Positions 30,821 to 39,577 of a stretch of DNA of 64,000 nt are shown piece after piece. A model generated the notes under the pieces. The model searched no databases. It saw only the letters and a list, made by a program, of their open reading frames with translations, and had not been told where the DNA came from. A program made the position numbers and the translations under genes. Numbering within the stretch: position 1 is the stretch's first letter; each line of letters opens with the position of its first letter. Source of the stretch: Sipunculus nudus (lineage: Eukaryota > Annelida > Sipuncula > Golfingiida > Sipunculidae); NCBI GenBank assembly GCA_026874595.1, contig JAPPUL010000066.1:29474-93473 (forward strand), read 5' to 3'.

Positions 30821-32671
30821 TTATAAATCACTTAAACTAAACTTTTCTTTATATTTTAAATGCTTTCTATAAAACTTTAATACGTACTCGTCCGTTTGTT
30901 TTCTTGAATTTCTTACCGGTACAGTTAACTTATCGGTATCTAAAACTTCGCTTTTTTTATCTAAAAGAAATAAAAACGTTTTATTAAAGAAAAATATAGG
31001 TAAAATCCCCCTCTCAATATAAAGATAATTTAAATACGAACAAATTAAATTAAATCTCGACATATCTAAAAATACATCGAAAACTTTTTTAAATTTAACA
31101 TTTTCTTCACAACTAAATTGAAAATCGTTTTTCTTACGAAATGAAAAGGGAGTTTTTTTTACCTCCGAACCCAATCGATACCTGCTCTCGCCTACAGAAG
31201 GTACTAAACTATAATGATCTTGTCGCCGAACTAAATAACATAAAACTTCAAATAAAACAAAATCAAAAGTACCTCGAAATGCTTTGACCTCCTCTCTATC
31301 TTTAGAACTAAAGGAACTTATTATAAGGTCTATTAACTCTTCTCCAAAAAACGATAACTTTAACTTTACATATTCACTAACTCGTTTCGATAACCGTTTC
31401 GAAGTGTATCTATCATAAAACGATACAAACTTTTTCGGGACTACTTTTTGTTTTACGACAAAAAAATAATATTGTAAAACTATTAAGAACTCAATATCAA
31501 CTAATGTTACCGAAACCAAATCTTTACCCTCATACTCATTTGGAATTTTTACCGAAAACGCTTGTATATATTCCTCATACTTAAGAAACGGATTTGTCAA
31601 CGAAAATATAGGGTTTTCGATAACATAATCTAACTCAACAACCTTAGACAAGTTTCTAACTTGCACATTTCGTTTGTCTAAAATCTCTCGATACTTTATT
31701 AGTTCATAAACAATTAAATTAGGTAACATTTTAATAACGTCAATCGACGTACTTTTAGCTTTAGTTTTTCTAACTACTTCTATAGGTTCGATTTTCAATA
31801 TATCATACAATAACCGAGCCTGCTCTTTTTTTGTTCTTAACGAAAAACATTTAACGCCTATACGAATACTAATCTTATTTTCAATTTCGTTTATTTTATT
31901 ATCAAAAGCATCTTTAACTTTATCAATACTCGCAAAATCAATTTCAAGAGCACATTTTCTAAACTCTAAAACATGTCGTATTAAACCAAGAACACGTAAA
32001 TAATTTGAATACCGAACTTTCTTAGACTCTCTTATTAAAACTTCTTTTAATTTAAATATCAAATACACTTCTTTTGCAAGCGATTCAATCGCTCGATAAG
32101 GTAAAACCTCATCATTCCAATTAAAATCATTCCTCGATGTCAAAACTTTAGTAAAAACAAACTTAACTCTATCGCCAACTTTAAGATCCAAAACCGTTCG
32201 TTTTCCCCTATAATAAATATCAGTCCCGACTGTTAAATCTTTTGCATACCGTCTCGTTCCGTCAAAAAGACGAAAAACATATTTCAACGGACATGTTCCA
32301 CTAACAACAACATCTTGACAACTTAAATCAAACTCAGAGCTAACACACTCTTTTATTAACTTATTTAACGATATAGGAACATTTAATAAGAACCGCAATT
32401 CCTGAGCTAATAAAAATAGATCGTGACGTAAATTTGGATAGACTCCAAACTCCTTGTATACTAAATCGCAAGCGACAACAGTTGAATATCCTATTAACTT
32501 TTCTTTAATCAAAAGCCCTTTTATAAAAGATTTTGGAATGTTAAAAGTAACCCTAACAATAGTATCAGGATAAACTGGGCCGTTCACAACATATAAATTC
32601 CATCGATCCCGAACTCGAACAAAAACAAAACTCACTTTCGATTTTGAAAAATAAAAATGAATTGTTTTCAA
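30821..32671 (-). CDS. PolA-like protein with degenerate active site (probable inactive polymerase paralogue)
   Basis: 616 residues, intact. Residues about 260-345 match the thumb of family A polymerases (FSLRTKKEQARLLYDIL, then SIDVIKMLPNLIVYELIKYR). Residues 350-400 match the approach to palm motif A: NPIFSLTNP, IQAFSVKI, LVSVTLVDIEFLIVLQYY, where the catalytic Asp of motif A is Thr. Residues about 455-482 sit where motif B should be (SKDREEVKAFRGTFDF) but lack its FG..YG ending. The N-terminal 250 residues are unassigned. The start is uncertain: the frame stays open for about 22 codons upstream of TTG 32671, and GAGGAT near 32737 could serve a rare ATT/ATA start. Confidence 0.6.
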   Translation of the reverse strand: MKTIHFYFSKSKVSFVFVRVRDRWNLYVVNGPVYPDTIVRVTFNIPKSFIKGLLIKEKLIGYSTVVACDLVYKEFGVYPNLRHDLFLLAQELRFLLNVPISLNKLIKECVSSEFDLSCQDVVVSGTCPLKYVFRLFDGTRRYAKDLTVGTDIYYRGKRTVLDLKVGDRVKFVFTKVLTSRNDFNWNDEVLPYRAIESLAKEVYLIFKLKEVLIRESKKVRYSNYLRVLGLIRHVLEFRKCALEIDFASIDKVKDAFDNKINEIENKISIRIGVKCFSLRTKKEQARLLYDILKIEPIEVVRKTKAKSTSIDVIKMLPNLIVYELIKYREILDKRNVQVRNLSKVVELDYVIENPIFSLTNPFLKYEEYIQAFSVKIPNEYEGKDLVSVTLVDIEFLIVLQYYFFVVKQKVVPKKFVSFYDRYTSKRLSKRVSEYVKLKLSFFGEELIDLIISSFSSKDREEVKAFRGTFDFVLFEVLCYLVRRQDHYSLVPSVGESRYRLGSEVKKTPFSFRKKNDFQFSCEENVKFKKVFDVFLDMSRFNLICSYLNYLYIERGILPIFFFNKTFLFLLDKKSEVLDTDKLTVPVRNSRKQTDEYVLKFYRKHLKYKEKFSLSDL

Positions 32672-32723
32672 ATTCGAGTCGGAACTAGTTACTCCAAAAC
32701 TTGTTACAGCAGTAACGGTTTTC

Positions 32724-32909
32724 TTAACTATAATCGCTATCCTCTACTTCGTCCTCATCGTCCTCATCGTCATCTTCACCATCGTCAAAATCATCATCGT
32801 CATCGTCCCCTTCCAAATCCTCAGCGTCTTTGTCTTCCCAGTCGTCTTCTTCCTTTGTCGCCCCTAACATCGTCCGTAATTCTGATACGGTACTCTTCAA
32901 ATCGCCCAT
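32724..32909 (-). CDS. Small protein with long acidic C-terminal tail
   Basis: 61 residues. The start at 32909 is set by AAGGAGGGG nine bases upstream. A short helical head (MGDLKSTVSELRTML) is followed by a tail made almost only of Asp and Glu. Such tails occur in DNA-mimic and chaperone-like proteins; the role here is unknown. It lies between the HTH gene and the PolA-like gene. Confidence 0.65.
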   Translation of the reverse strand: MGDLKSTVSELRTMLGATKEEDDWEDKDAEDLEGDDDDDDFDDGEDDDEDDEDEVEDSDYS

Positions 32910-32929
32910 ACTGCTACCCCTCCTTATTT

Positions 32930-33217
32930 TCATTCTTTTTTTCGTTTTTGAATAAATTCAAGTATCAAACCTAAAAAATTATCGATAAGCCGCCCATCAA
33001 TCTTTTCTATAAATCCGTTTTCAATATCCGATATCTTCCTCGAATCAACTTGCAAATACCTCGCTAATTCAACTTGTGTCATTTTCAAAAATCGTCGCAA
33101 CACTTGAAACGCCTCCACTTGTTCGACAAGCCCCCCGCTACGTAACTTTGCTATCGATTCCTTCAATTCCTCTTTAGTTCGTATAAAAGAAACCCCCGCC
33201 AAGTCGCCCCAATCCAT
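32930..33217 (-). CDS. XRE-type helix-turn-helix protein
   Basis: 95 residues with a classic HTH: KMTQVELARYLQVDSRKISDIENG. The start overlaps the end of the membrane protein gene in another frame. A single surplus A in GACGAAAAGAATGG would fuse the two into one membrane-anchored HTH protein; both readings are open. Probably a transcription regulator. Confidence 0.7.
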   Translation of the reverse strand: MDWGDLAGVSFIRTKEELKESIAKLRSGGLVEQVEAFQVLRRFLKMTQVELARYLQVDSRKISDIENGFIEKIDGRLIDNFLGLILEFIQKRKKE

Positions 33218-34034
33218 TCTTTTCGTCTAACCCATTAACGACATACTCTTTTTTACCCCCTACAAAAACCTCAATCGGCAACAAACGCTTTACTAAATAA
33301 CTAAATAACAATATAATTAATTCAATAACAAACGCAAATAAAAAATTTATCCACACCAACAAATCTAATAAAGACTCTACTTGAAAAACCCCCCGAACAG
33401 TCTCAATTAACGTTCGCTTACTTTTTTTCACGTCTCCTTTATCAGGTCTAATTGCAAGTTTACTCAACTCGTTATCAATTTCAACTACTTGTTTATACAA
33501 ACCCTGTTTCAATATTTGAGTTGCTTTTATCCGATTATTATAATATACTTGTCGCCAATAATATCGCTCATGTTGTTTATCTAATGAATTCTTAGTTTTT
33601 ATGTACTCAGCAATTAAAATATCGTAAGTTTCTATCTGTTTTCTTAAGTCTTTCTTTCTCTCTTTTAGCCCGTCTACCCTACCACTTAAACTGTCTTTAA
33701 CTTCTCTATCTCTTACTTTATCTCGTTTCGCCTCCGTTTCTAATACGTCCATTTTCCAAATACGTACCGAGAAAGTCGAGAGTCCAGAAATAATTAATAT
33801 AATCGAAAACACCCCCCCTAACAAAACTTTAGCTAAACCCTTAGAATAGAAAAACCCAACCTCAGCTAAAACCTTTGACCCATCTACAAAAATAATAGTA
33901 GCTATTACCAACCAGTACGAAAGTCCTAATTGAATTAAAAAGTCCGCTTGTAAATTATAACATATATATATTCCCAAAAATAAAAATACAAATATAAATA
34001 TGCTGCCTAGAATACGTAATACTTTGTAATTCAC
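33174..34034 (-). CDS. Membrane protein with coiled-coil middle
   Basis: 286 residues starting at GTG 34034, which overlaps the ThyX stop. Three N-terminal hydrophobic helices (FIFVFLFLGIYICY, YWLVIATIIFV, VLLGGVFSIILIISGL) precede a charged coiled coil, then a fourth hydrophobic segment (WINFLFAFVIELIILLFSYLV). The last 15 residues overlap the HTH gene, which may mean a frameshift near 33212. No family recognised. Confidence 0.6.
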   Translation of the reverse strand: MNYKVLRILGSIFIFVFLFLGIYICYNLQADFLIQLGLSYWLVIATIIFVDGSKVLAEVGFFYSKGLAKVLLGGVFSIILIISGLSTFSVRIWKMDVLETEAKRDKVRDREVKDSLSGRVDGLKERKKDLRKQIETYDILIAEYIKTKNSLDKQHERYYWRQVYYNNRIKATQILKQGLYKQVVEIDNELSKLAIRPDKGDVKKSKRTLIETVRGVFQVESLLDLLVWINFLFAFVIELIILLFSYLVKRLLPIEVFVGGKKEYVVNGLDEKNGLGRLGGGFFYTN

Positions 34035-34779
34035 ACTCGAAAATCCTCATACATATTCTTATAACGTTCCTTAAAAAGAACTAACAACGAACACATAACT
34101 TCTCTCATCTCTTCTTCAACACCTTCTCCTGTTCGCATCTTAAATATATGCCTCCAAGCAATATGATTCCCAGTTGCAATTATAGTCGTTCGCCCCCCTC
34201 CCAAATGAAAACGCCTTAAAAAAGATGTGAGCTCCTTTTTAAATTTAAACCCTCGTGAAGTTCCAAAATATTTTATATACCGCTTAGTTAAACTTAAACT
34301 TAATTTCTCATAACTTGTTTTAACATCAGTTAAATATGTTTGAATAGCTTTTTTTCGCTTGTCTTATCACCCAAAACAGCTGCCGACAATCGACTATTAT
34401 TTATATCTTGCGCACAATACCGCCCACTCTCTTGACTATAAACCATTCCTACATGATGCCGAACAAGCTCATGTGTAAATATCCGAGAAACATCTACAAA
34501 AGCCACCGTTACGCTTCCATGACCTAAAACCGAATAATGTAAACTATCTATTAAATTTTTAATGTATTTCCTATTATCGCTTACAGTTACTTTAGATAAA
34601 TTAACGTTTGTTTTAGTATTATACGATTTATAGCAAGCCTTACCACAAACTTCAGTTAAGTACTCACTTGCACTTTTAGCATCTGTTGTATACTCGCCTG
34701 CATCTACATATTTTAAATAGCTTTTCATACCAACATCATCTATTCCCGTCTCCGCCAAAATAAATAACTTGTAACCCAT
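34031..34779 (-). CDS. thyX: Flavin-dependent thymidylate synthase (frameshifted)
   Basis: About 249 residues. The ThyX signature is HELVRHHVGMVYSQESGRY, with the C-terminal GGGRTTIIATGNHIAWRH block. One surplus base in the T run near 34350-34356 breaks the reading two thirds of the way along. Makes dTMP from dUMP with methylene-tetrahydrofolate and FAD. With the class II reductase it gives the phage its own route to thymidine nucleotides. Confidence 0.85.
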
Positions 34780-34780
34780 C

Positions 34781-35254
34781 TTATTTTATCAAACCTCTTT
34801 TAATAAAATCCAATATCCCTACACAAAACTCGCCAAACAACCTATTTAACTTTACATCAAACGTCCGTTTGTTCTCCTCTAACTCAAAACAAAAAATAAC
34901 ATGTCGATAATGATACTCAGTTAAAATTTTCAAAAAGGTCTCCCATTCCAAAGAAGTTGGAATTACTATTTTTTTAAGCATTTCCTCGCCCCGATACTTA
35001 AAATACGACTTAAAACTTGTCGGAAACTTAGTCTTGTCTAACGATTCAAACGATGTTTTATTGTATAATTCTCGGATTTTATCTAACCTTTCTACTACCC
35101 AAAAATTCACTGTTAACCGCCTTTCTTCTAAATCGCCAACAGACTCGTATTTTTCCTTATCTTTTTTCCCTCTTATTGATTTGTTGTTTAATAACAAATC
35201 AATATTGCTAAGTAATCGCCGAACATCCTCAATCGAAACTTTTTCTTTTTTCAT
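34781..35254 (-). CDS. Unknown 157-residue protein
   Basis: Intact, helical and charged, with aromatic clusters (EYHYRHVIFCFELEENK). Overlaps the next gene upstream by four bases and is followed directly by thyX. No family recognised. Confidence 0.6.
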   Translation of the reverse strand: MKKEKVSIEDVRRLLSNIDLLLNNKSIRGKKDKEKYESVGDLEERRLTVNFWVVERLDKIRELYNKTSFESLDKTKFPTSFKSYFKYRGEEMLKKIVIPTSLEWETFLKILTEYHYRHVIFCFELEENKRTFDVKLNRLFGEFCVGILDFIKRGLIK

Positions 35255-35541
35255 TTCTCAGACATAAAATATAAATGTAATTTGTTCTTTAAAACCTCTA
35301 ATCTACTGCACTCATTTATTAACATAGCCGCTACCCGCTTTTTATTTGCAAAACTTAAAATTTCGTTAACTGTATTCAAAAATTTAGAGTCAAAATCCGT
35401 TCGAGAAGTCTTTAACTTAAATTGCTTTTTAACTATAGCGAGATTTAACAGCCCTTTTTGTATCTCTTTATCCATAGCTTTATAAAAATCTTGCCTCTGG
35501 GATAAATATTCTATCTGATCAAGCAACCACTCCTTATTCAT
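35251..35541 (-). CDS. Unknown 96-residue protein
   Basis: The start at 35541 (MNKEWLLDQIEYL) is preferred because GAGGGT lies just upstream; it overlaps the end of the sigma-like gene. Helical, with a basic middle. No family recognised. Confidence 0.55.
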   Translation of the reverse strand: MNKEWLLDQIEYLSQRQDFYKAMDKEIQKGLLNLAIVKKQFKLKTSRTDFDSKFLNTVNEILSFANKKRVAAMLINECSRLEVLKNKLHLYFMSEK

Positions 35542-36154
35542 AATTATACCCTCGACCATAAAGCAATTGTCGACATTCAAAATATAACTTCTGCAATCTC
35601 AAATAGACTAAAGATTTCGAAACCTCACAATGAGACGCTATCTCAGATATAGTTAAACCCTTTCGACGCATCTTTAACAAGTCCCGAAAAGTTATAAAAG
35701 TATCGCTCGCTACCAAGTTATCCTCTACACTCTCTATCAACTCAAACCACAAAATATCTACACTCATTTTATCGTCTTCTACCTTTTCAATCTTTTCCTC
35801 GCCTCCTTCGACATCATTTAAAGATATAATCATATCCCCCTTTATCTTCTTCGCTGCCCACAAAGATTGTAAACGAGTTTGACACACTCTCCTAACATAA
35901 CCATATAAACATTTTTTTCGACTGTCTTTTAACCGTTCAATATTACCTCTATGTAATAATATATAAAAAACATCTTGTTCAAAATCCATGTTCTCATACA
36001 ACAAAACATTTAAAGTTTTACGATTTTTATTAACAAACAAACGAATATAAAAACTAATTAACTCAAACCTTTCCTCAATAATCTTCCTCCTGTCTAACAA
36101 ATCTAAATTATTTTTACACCCTTTCGACAATTTCGTTATATTTAAATTATACAC
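35534..36154 (-). CDS. Sigma-70-like RNA polymerase sigma factor
   Basis: 206 residues from GTG 36154 (AAGGAGTG upstream). The middle resembles sigma region 2 (DVFYILLHRGNIERLKDSRK, LYGYVRRVCQTRLQSL). The C terminus has a region-4 HTH: MRRKGLTISEIASHCEVSKS, then LVYLRLQKLY. Small phage sigma factors of this layout direct host polymerase to middle or late promoters; the promoter families in this window are candidate targets, which is inference. Confidence 0.7.
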   Translation of the reverse strand: MYNLNITKLSKGCKNNLDLLDRRKIIEERFELISFYIRLFVNKNRKTLNVLLYENMDFEQDVFYILLHRGNIERLKDSRKKCLYGYVRRVCQTRLQSLWAAKKIKGDMIISLNDVEGGEEKIEKVEDDKMSVDILWFELIESVEDNLVASDTFITFRDLLKMRRKGLTISEIASHCEVSKSLVYLRLQKLYFECRQLLYGRGYNYE

Positions 36155-36179
36155 TTTACACTCCTTCTTGATATCGGAT

Positions 36180-36211
36180 AAGCTCTTTTAGGTTGAAAAC
36201 TAAAAGAGCTT
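36180..36211. terminator. Perfect 12-bp hairpin between operons
   Basis: Arms 36180-36191 (AAGCTCTTTTAG) and 36200-36211 are exact reverse complements around an 8-base loop. It lies between the stop of the 36227-36865 gene and the sigma-like gene, so it could end the upstream transcript or regulate the sigma gene. No long U run follows on either strand. Confidence 0.6.
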
Positions 36212-36226
36212 ATTATTATTATTGTT

Positions 36227-36865
36227 TTACGCTAACAGACCTATCAACTTATCTCGCCGCAACACCCCGTCTAAACGCTCTAAAAACTTATCCGCTAAAG
36301 GAATTAACGACGAATTTCCCCATTCTTTAAAAGAAGTTCGATTTAAACCTAACCCTTCAATCTCAACTGTGGCTTCACAATATTCAAGCCTAGGACCTGC
36401 TCCATATAATATTATAACAAACGTCCGATTTAAAGCTGTTATTATCTTATCGAAACGCTCTTTAAGACTTAAACTTTCGTCGTCAACTATCGCTTCTTGA
36501 GACTTTAAAAAATGCTCCTCTACTAGCGATTTCAACAAAGCATTTACTGTCTTTGTCAAATCTTTAAATAACCTGTTAAAAACCTTTTTATCAGAACTAC
36601 TTGCGTTGTCTAATAACCCATAAACCTTTTGTAACCGATCTTCAACATAAGCTGCCCTTTTTAATTTTTTTAAATACGCTTCCTTCACAAGAACCAAAAC
36701 ACGAAACCTGCTTCTTAAATACCTTAAGTTCCTTCGCTTATCTCGCCATCGAGCTATTAAATTTAAATCTTTATTTCCCTCATATTTTATTTTTATACCT
36801 TTACACTTCTCAATCTCGTTTTCGTACGCTAACACAACCCCAGCTAAATTATCAAACAAACTCAT
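36227..36865 (-). CDS. Unknown 212-residue protein
   Basis: Intact, mostly helical and basic in the first half (RWRDKRRNLRYLRSRFR), ending in a beta-rich segment (EYCEATVEIEGLGLNRTSF). Followed by the hairpin at 36180-36211. No family recognised. Confidence 0.6.
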   Translation of the reverse strand: MSLFDNLAGVVLAYENEIEKCKGIKIKYEGNKDLNLIARWRDKRRNLRYLRSRFRVLVLVKEAYLKKLKRAAYVEDRLQKVYGLLDNASSSDKKVFNRLFKDLTKTVNALLKSLVEEHFLKSQEAIVDDESLSLKERFDKIITALNRTFVIILYGAGPRLEYCEATVEIEGLGLNRTSFKEWGNSSLIPLADKFLERLDGVLRRDKLIGLLA

Positions 36866-36949
36866 ACTAATACTCCTTTTATTTAAACTTCATATAAGAT
36901 ACTAAATTAACCTTAAAAAATCAATTCTTTTTTAAAAAAACGACGTTTC

Positions 36950-37339
36950 TTATTTGTTATAACTATCTTTTAAATTTATTGACGACGAATACTTTATCTT
37001 AATATAATCTCGAACCGAAACGTTTAACGTTGTCATATTAAAAGATATTGTTTTATAAACCGTTAACAACTCATCCGCTCTAGTTCTTATTTTTCTAGCT
37101 ATACTAGACATCTCGCCTCCTACACCTAAATATTCCAACAACTCGCCTCTTATTGTAACCAAATCGACTAAATAAACCGACAATACCGCTAAACCGTGCA
37201 TAATCTCTTCATAAAAATTGATAGCCTCGTCAAAACCTTTTTTAAATTCCACTAAAGCTCCACGTCGTAAAATTTCGTTTAAAAACATACGATCAGTTTC
37301 CATCTTTTTTAGATAATCAGATATCTCTTCAAATTTCAT
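36950..37339 (-). CDS. Unknown 129-residue protein
   Basis: Intact, helical, with a moderately hydrophobic centre (HGLAVLSVYLVDLVTI) that is not clearly a membrane helix. Part of a run of small unknown genes between the HU-like gene 3 and the sigma factor. Confidence 0.6.
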   Translation of the reverse strand: MKFEEISDYLKKMETDRMFLNEILRRGALVEFKKGFDEAINFYEEIMHGLAVLSVYLVDLVTIRGELLEYLGVGGEMSSIARKIRTRADELLTVYKTISFNMTTLNVSVRDYIKIKYSSSINLKDSYNK

Positions 37340-37353
37340 ACGCTTTTACTCAA

Positions 37354-37620
37354 TTACTCCCATTTGAAAGCAGCATATCTACCTCCCATTTTAAATACTT
37401 CTATCGATTCTACTTCACTTAACTTAATAAACACTCCCTCAAGTTCTTTGTCAACTTCCAAAAAACTACCGTCACTACCTATAATATACGGCTCGTCAAG
37501 TAACATAAAATCTTTTTTAAAATCGTATTTAAATAACGTTCCACCTAAAATACGACTACTTCGTAACGTTACCCTTACTTTGAATGTAACTATGTCTTTA
37601 AATATTTTTTTCGTCCACAT
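37354..37620 (-). CDS. Unknown 88-residue beta-rich protein
   Basis: Intact; AGGAGATA lies upstream. Alternating hydrophobic pattern (TFKVRVTLRSSRILGGTLFKY, then GVFIKLSEVESIEVFKMGG) suggests a small beta barrel, perhaps SH3- or LSm-like. No family recognised. Confidence 0.6.
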   Translation of the reverse strand: MWTKKIFKDIVTFKVRVTLRSSRILGGTLFKYDFKKDFMLLDEPYIIGSDGSFLEVDKELEGVFIKLSEVESIEVFKMGGRYAAFKWE

Positions 37621-37638
37621 TAAAAATATCTCCTGTTT

Positions 37639-37802
37639 TTACCTGCCCCTAATTTTTGCAGCTTGGTATTTATTTATTTCCTTTGGAACTTTTATCATTT
37701 GCTCAATTTTAATAAACATTCAACCGTTTAAAAAATTTATAAGCGAATCCGATAAACTCCTTTTCATCAACGCTTATAAATTTTCCATCGCATTCTATCA
37801 AA
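37639..37802 (-). CDS. Small gene or gene remnant
   Basis: Two short open pieces: a 33-codon frame from TTG near 37802 (ECDGKFISVDEKEF) and a 26-codon frame from ATG 37719 (MFIKIEQMIKVPK). They would join through one frame change near 37722. Peptide composition resembles neighbouring genes. Weakly supported. Confidence 0.3.
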
Positions 37803-37811
37803 CCTAACCAT

Positions 37812-38130
37812 TTAACTAACGATAGTCGCCTTTTTAATTTCTTTAAGCTCTTTCCCTATTTGAAAGTACGGAACTTTATGTTCTGGAACGTGTATCGGCT
37901 CCCCCGTCCATAAATCCCTACAAATCCTCGCTTTTCGAGTCCCCAACTTAAAAGTTCCAAAACCTCGAAAATATACAGTCTTTTCCTCTAACAAACTTTC
38001 TTTTACTATTTTAAAAAAAGTCTGTACCACCTCGTCACAATCGCTTACTGTTATCCCTAATCCCTTATCTCGCAACTCCTTTGCTATTTCTTGCACCACT
38101 TCCTTTCGCCCTTTTTTTCATTGTCCTCAT
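37812..38130 (-). CDS. HU/IHF-like DNA-binding protein 3
   Basis: About 105 residues. ATG 38130 with TAGGAGAT upstream, then one surplus A in the run near 38113 leads into the main frame. The HU core is very clear: VYFRGFGTFKLGTRKARICR, then IHVPEHKVPYFQIGKELK. Closest of the three to bacterial HU/IHF. First gene of a leftward unit downstream of the promoter-like sequence near 38171-38205. Confidence 0.85.
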
Positions 38131-38170
38131 TCTTATAATCTCCTATTCTTTTTTTAATACCTCTCCCCCC

Positions 38171-38205
38171 CTATAATATATTAAATCAGCAACAAAAAAC
38201 AATCT
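38171..38205 (-). promoter_or_regulatory. Promoter-like sequence upstream of HU-like gene 3
   Basis: Minus strand carries TTGTTGCTGATTTAATATATTATAGG: TTGTTG, 13-17 bases, then TATATTAT. A weaker member of family A. Confidence 0.4.
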
Positions 38206-38244
38206 TTTTTTCCTCTTATTTTACTAGCATACAATAAAATACTG

Positions 38245-39104
38245 TTATTTTTTATTATGTTTAGTTTGCATATTTTTGTTCAACTGCTCAAATCTCTTTA
38301 TTGATAAATCAAGATATTCTTTTTCGTTATCAATACCTATAAACTTCCTTTCAAACATATAAGCCGCTAAACCCGTAGTAGAACTTCCCGTAAACGGGTC
38401 TAAAATCAAATCACCTTTATTTGTACTTGCTAAAACAATTCTTTTTAATAATTCTAACGATTTTTGTGTTGGATGTTTCCCGAACGTTTTTTCAATTCTT
38501 TGAGGTGTATTTATCGCCCAAACACTTCGCATCTGCTTTCCTTTCTCGTGAAGAATTTCATAACATTCACTTTTTCCACAATGTTTACATTTAATTTCTT
38601 TCTGATAGTTATTCTCCCATTCAACCATAGTTTTATAGTTGAAAGTGTGTTTTGCTTTTTTTTTCTTTTCTAGCCCAAAGTAAAGTTTCATGGCTAGCGG
38701 TAAAAAATCGACAACTTAAATTTGGTGAAGCGTTTGGCTTGAACCATACAATGTCGTTTAAAAAATGAAAAATTTTCTAATTCCAAAGCAAAACCACATT
38801 GATAAATTGAATGATATGTTCCACTAATCCAAATTGTTCCATGTGATTTTAGAAGTCGTCGACATTCTTTAATCCATGAAAGATGGAATTCAAAATTACT
38901 TTTTGTTCCGTTACTAAGGTCCCAGTCTGCTTTTTTTACGTTTACCATTTTTCCGTTTTGACACGTAAACGAACCGCTTGATAAGAAATAAGGTGGGTCT
39001 GCAAAAATCATATCTATAGAATTTGAGGATAACTGTCTCATTAAAACCAAAGAGTCAGCATCGTATAAAGTAAAGTCTAAATTTTTGTAAAATGGTTTTT
39101 GCAT
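38245..39104 (-). CDS. DNA adenine-type methyltransferase, beta class (frameshifted)
   Basis: About 285 residues. Motif IV is FADPPYFLSSG near the N terminus; the catalytic middle reads DIVWFKPNASPNLSCRFF after one surplus T near 38765; motif I, DPFTGSSTTGLAAY, is near the C terminus. The order IV-then-I marks the beta class. A CKHC...C zinc-like pair lies between. A second frame change near 38655 is needed. No matching restriction enzyme is recognised, although the small gene upstream is unassigned. Confidence 0.8.
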
Positions 39105-39111
39105 AATTATT

Positions 39112-39468
39112 TTACATCGTCCACATATAAGTTTCAAAATATCCATGTTTTGACTTCACAATAGGCGGCAAATTTTGCCATTTCGGTAATTTGCTATTAA
39201 CAATGATTTTCATATAATACCAACCTTCACCCTCCCATTTTTTATACGCCTTTTCGACAAACTTATCCAAATTTTTATCTAAAGTATTTGGAGTTATATT
39301 ATAATCAAATTTTACATTATGTCGCCAGAACAATTTTAAGTCGTTACTTAAAGTATTTTTATCTTGTAAATATACCTCATATGTTCTTTCCGTTCTATTC
39401 AATTCATAATCTATATTTTCTCTAACCAAATCAGCTTTAAAGCCTTTAGAATAATTATTTGTTGTCAT
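39112..39468 (-). CDS. Unknown protein paired with the methyltransferase
   Basis: 118 residues from ATG 39468 (AAAAAGGAGC upstream). Aromatic-rich C terminus (WEGEGWYYMKIIV). Encoded directly before the methyltransferase, so it could be a partner in a restriction-modification or regulatory pair, but no nuclease motif is visible. Confidence 0.5.
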   Translation of the reverse strand: MTTNNYSKGFKADLVRENIDYELNRTERTYEVYLQDKNTLSNDLKLFWRHNVKFDYNITPNTLDKNLDKFVEKAYKKWEGEGWYYMKIIVNSKLPKWQNLPPIVKSKHGYFETYMWTM

Positions 39469-39577
39469 TTTGTTGCTCCTTTTTAAGTTCATCTATACAA
39501 TTACCTTCTATTATTTTATCCTTTGATAATTCACATCCAAATAACATATACTGCTTTTTTATCTACATGTCAAGTAA

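Noticed and set aside
36180-36211. Insertion-sequence terminal repeat
   Set aside because: The inverted arms are only 8 bases apart and no transposase or target duplication is present; a hairpin in RNA is the simpler reading.
37364-37807. Plus-strand frame of 147 codons
   Set aside because: Antisense of the 37354-37620 gene and of the small frames upstream; no promoter or ribosome site on that strand.
39112-39468. Restriction endonuclease partner of the 38.2 kb methyltransferase
   Set aside because: Position fits but no PD-(D/E)xK, HNH or GIY-YIG pattern could be seen, so it is left as unknown.
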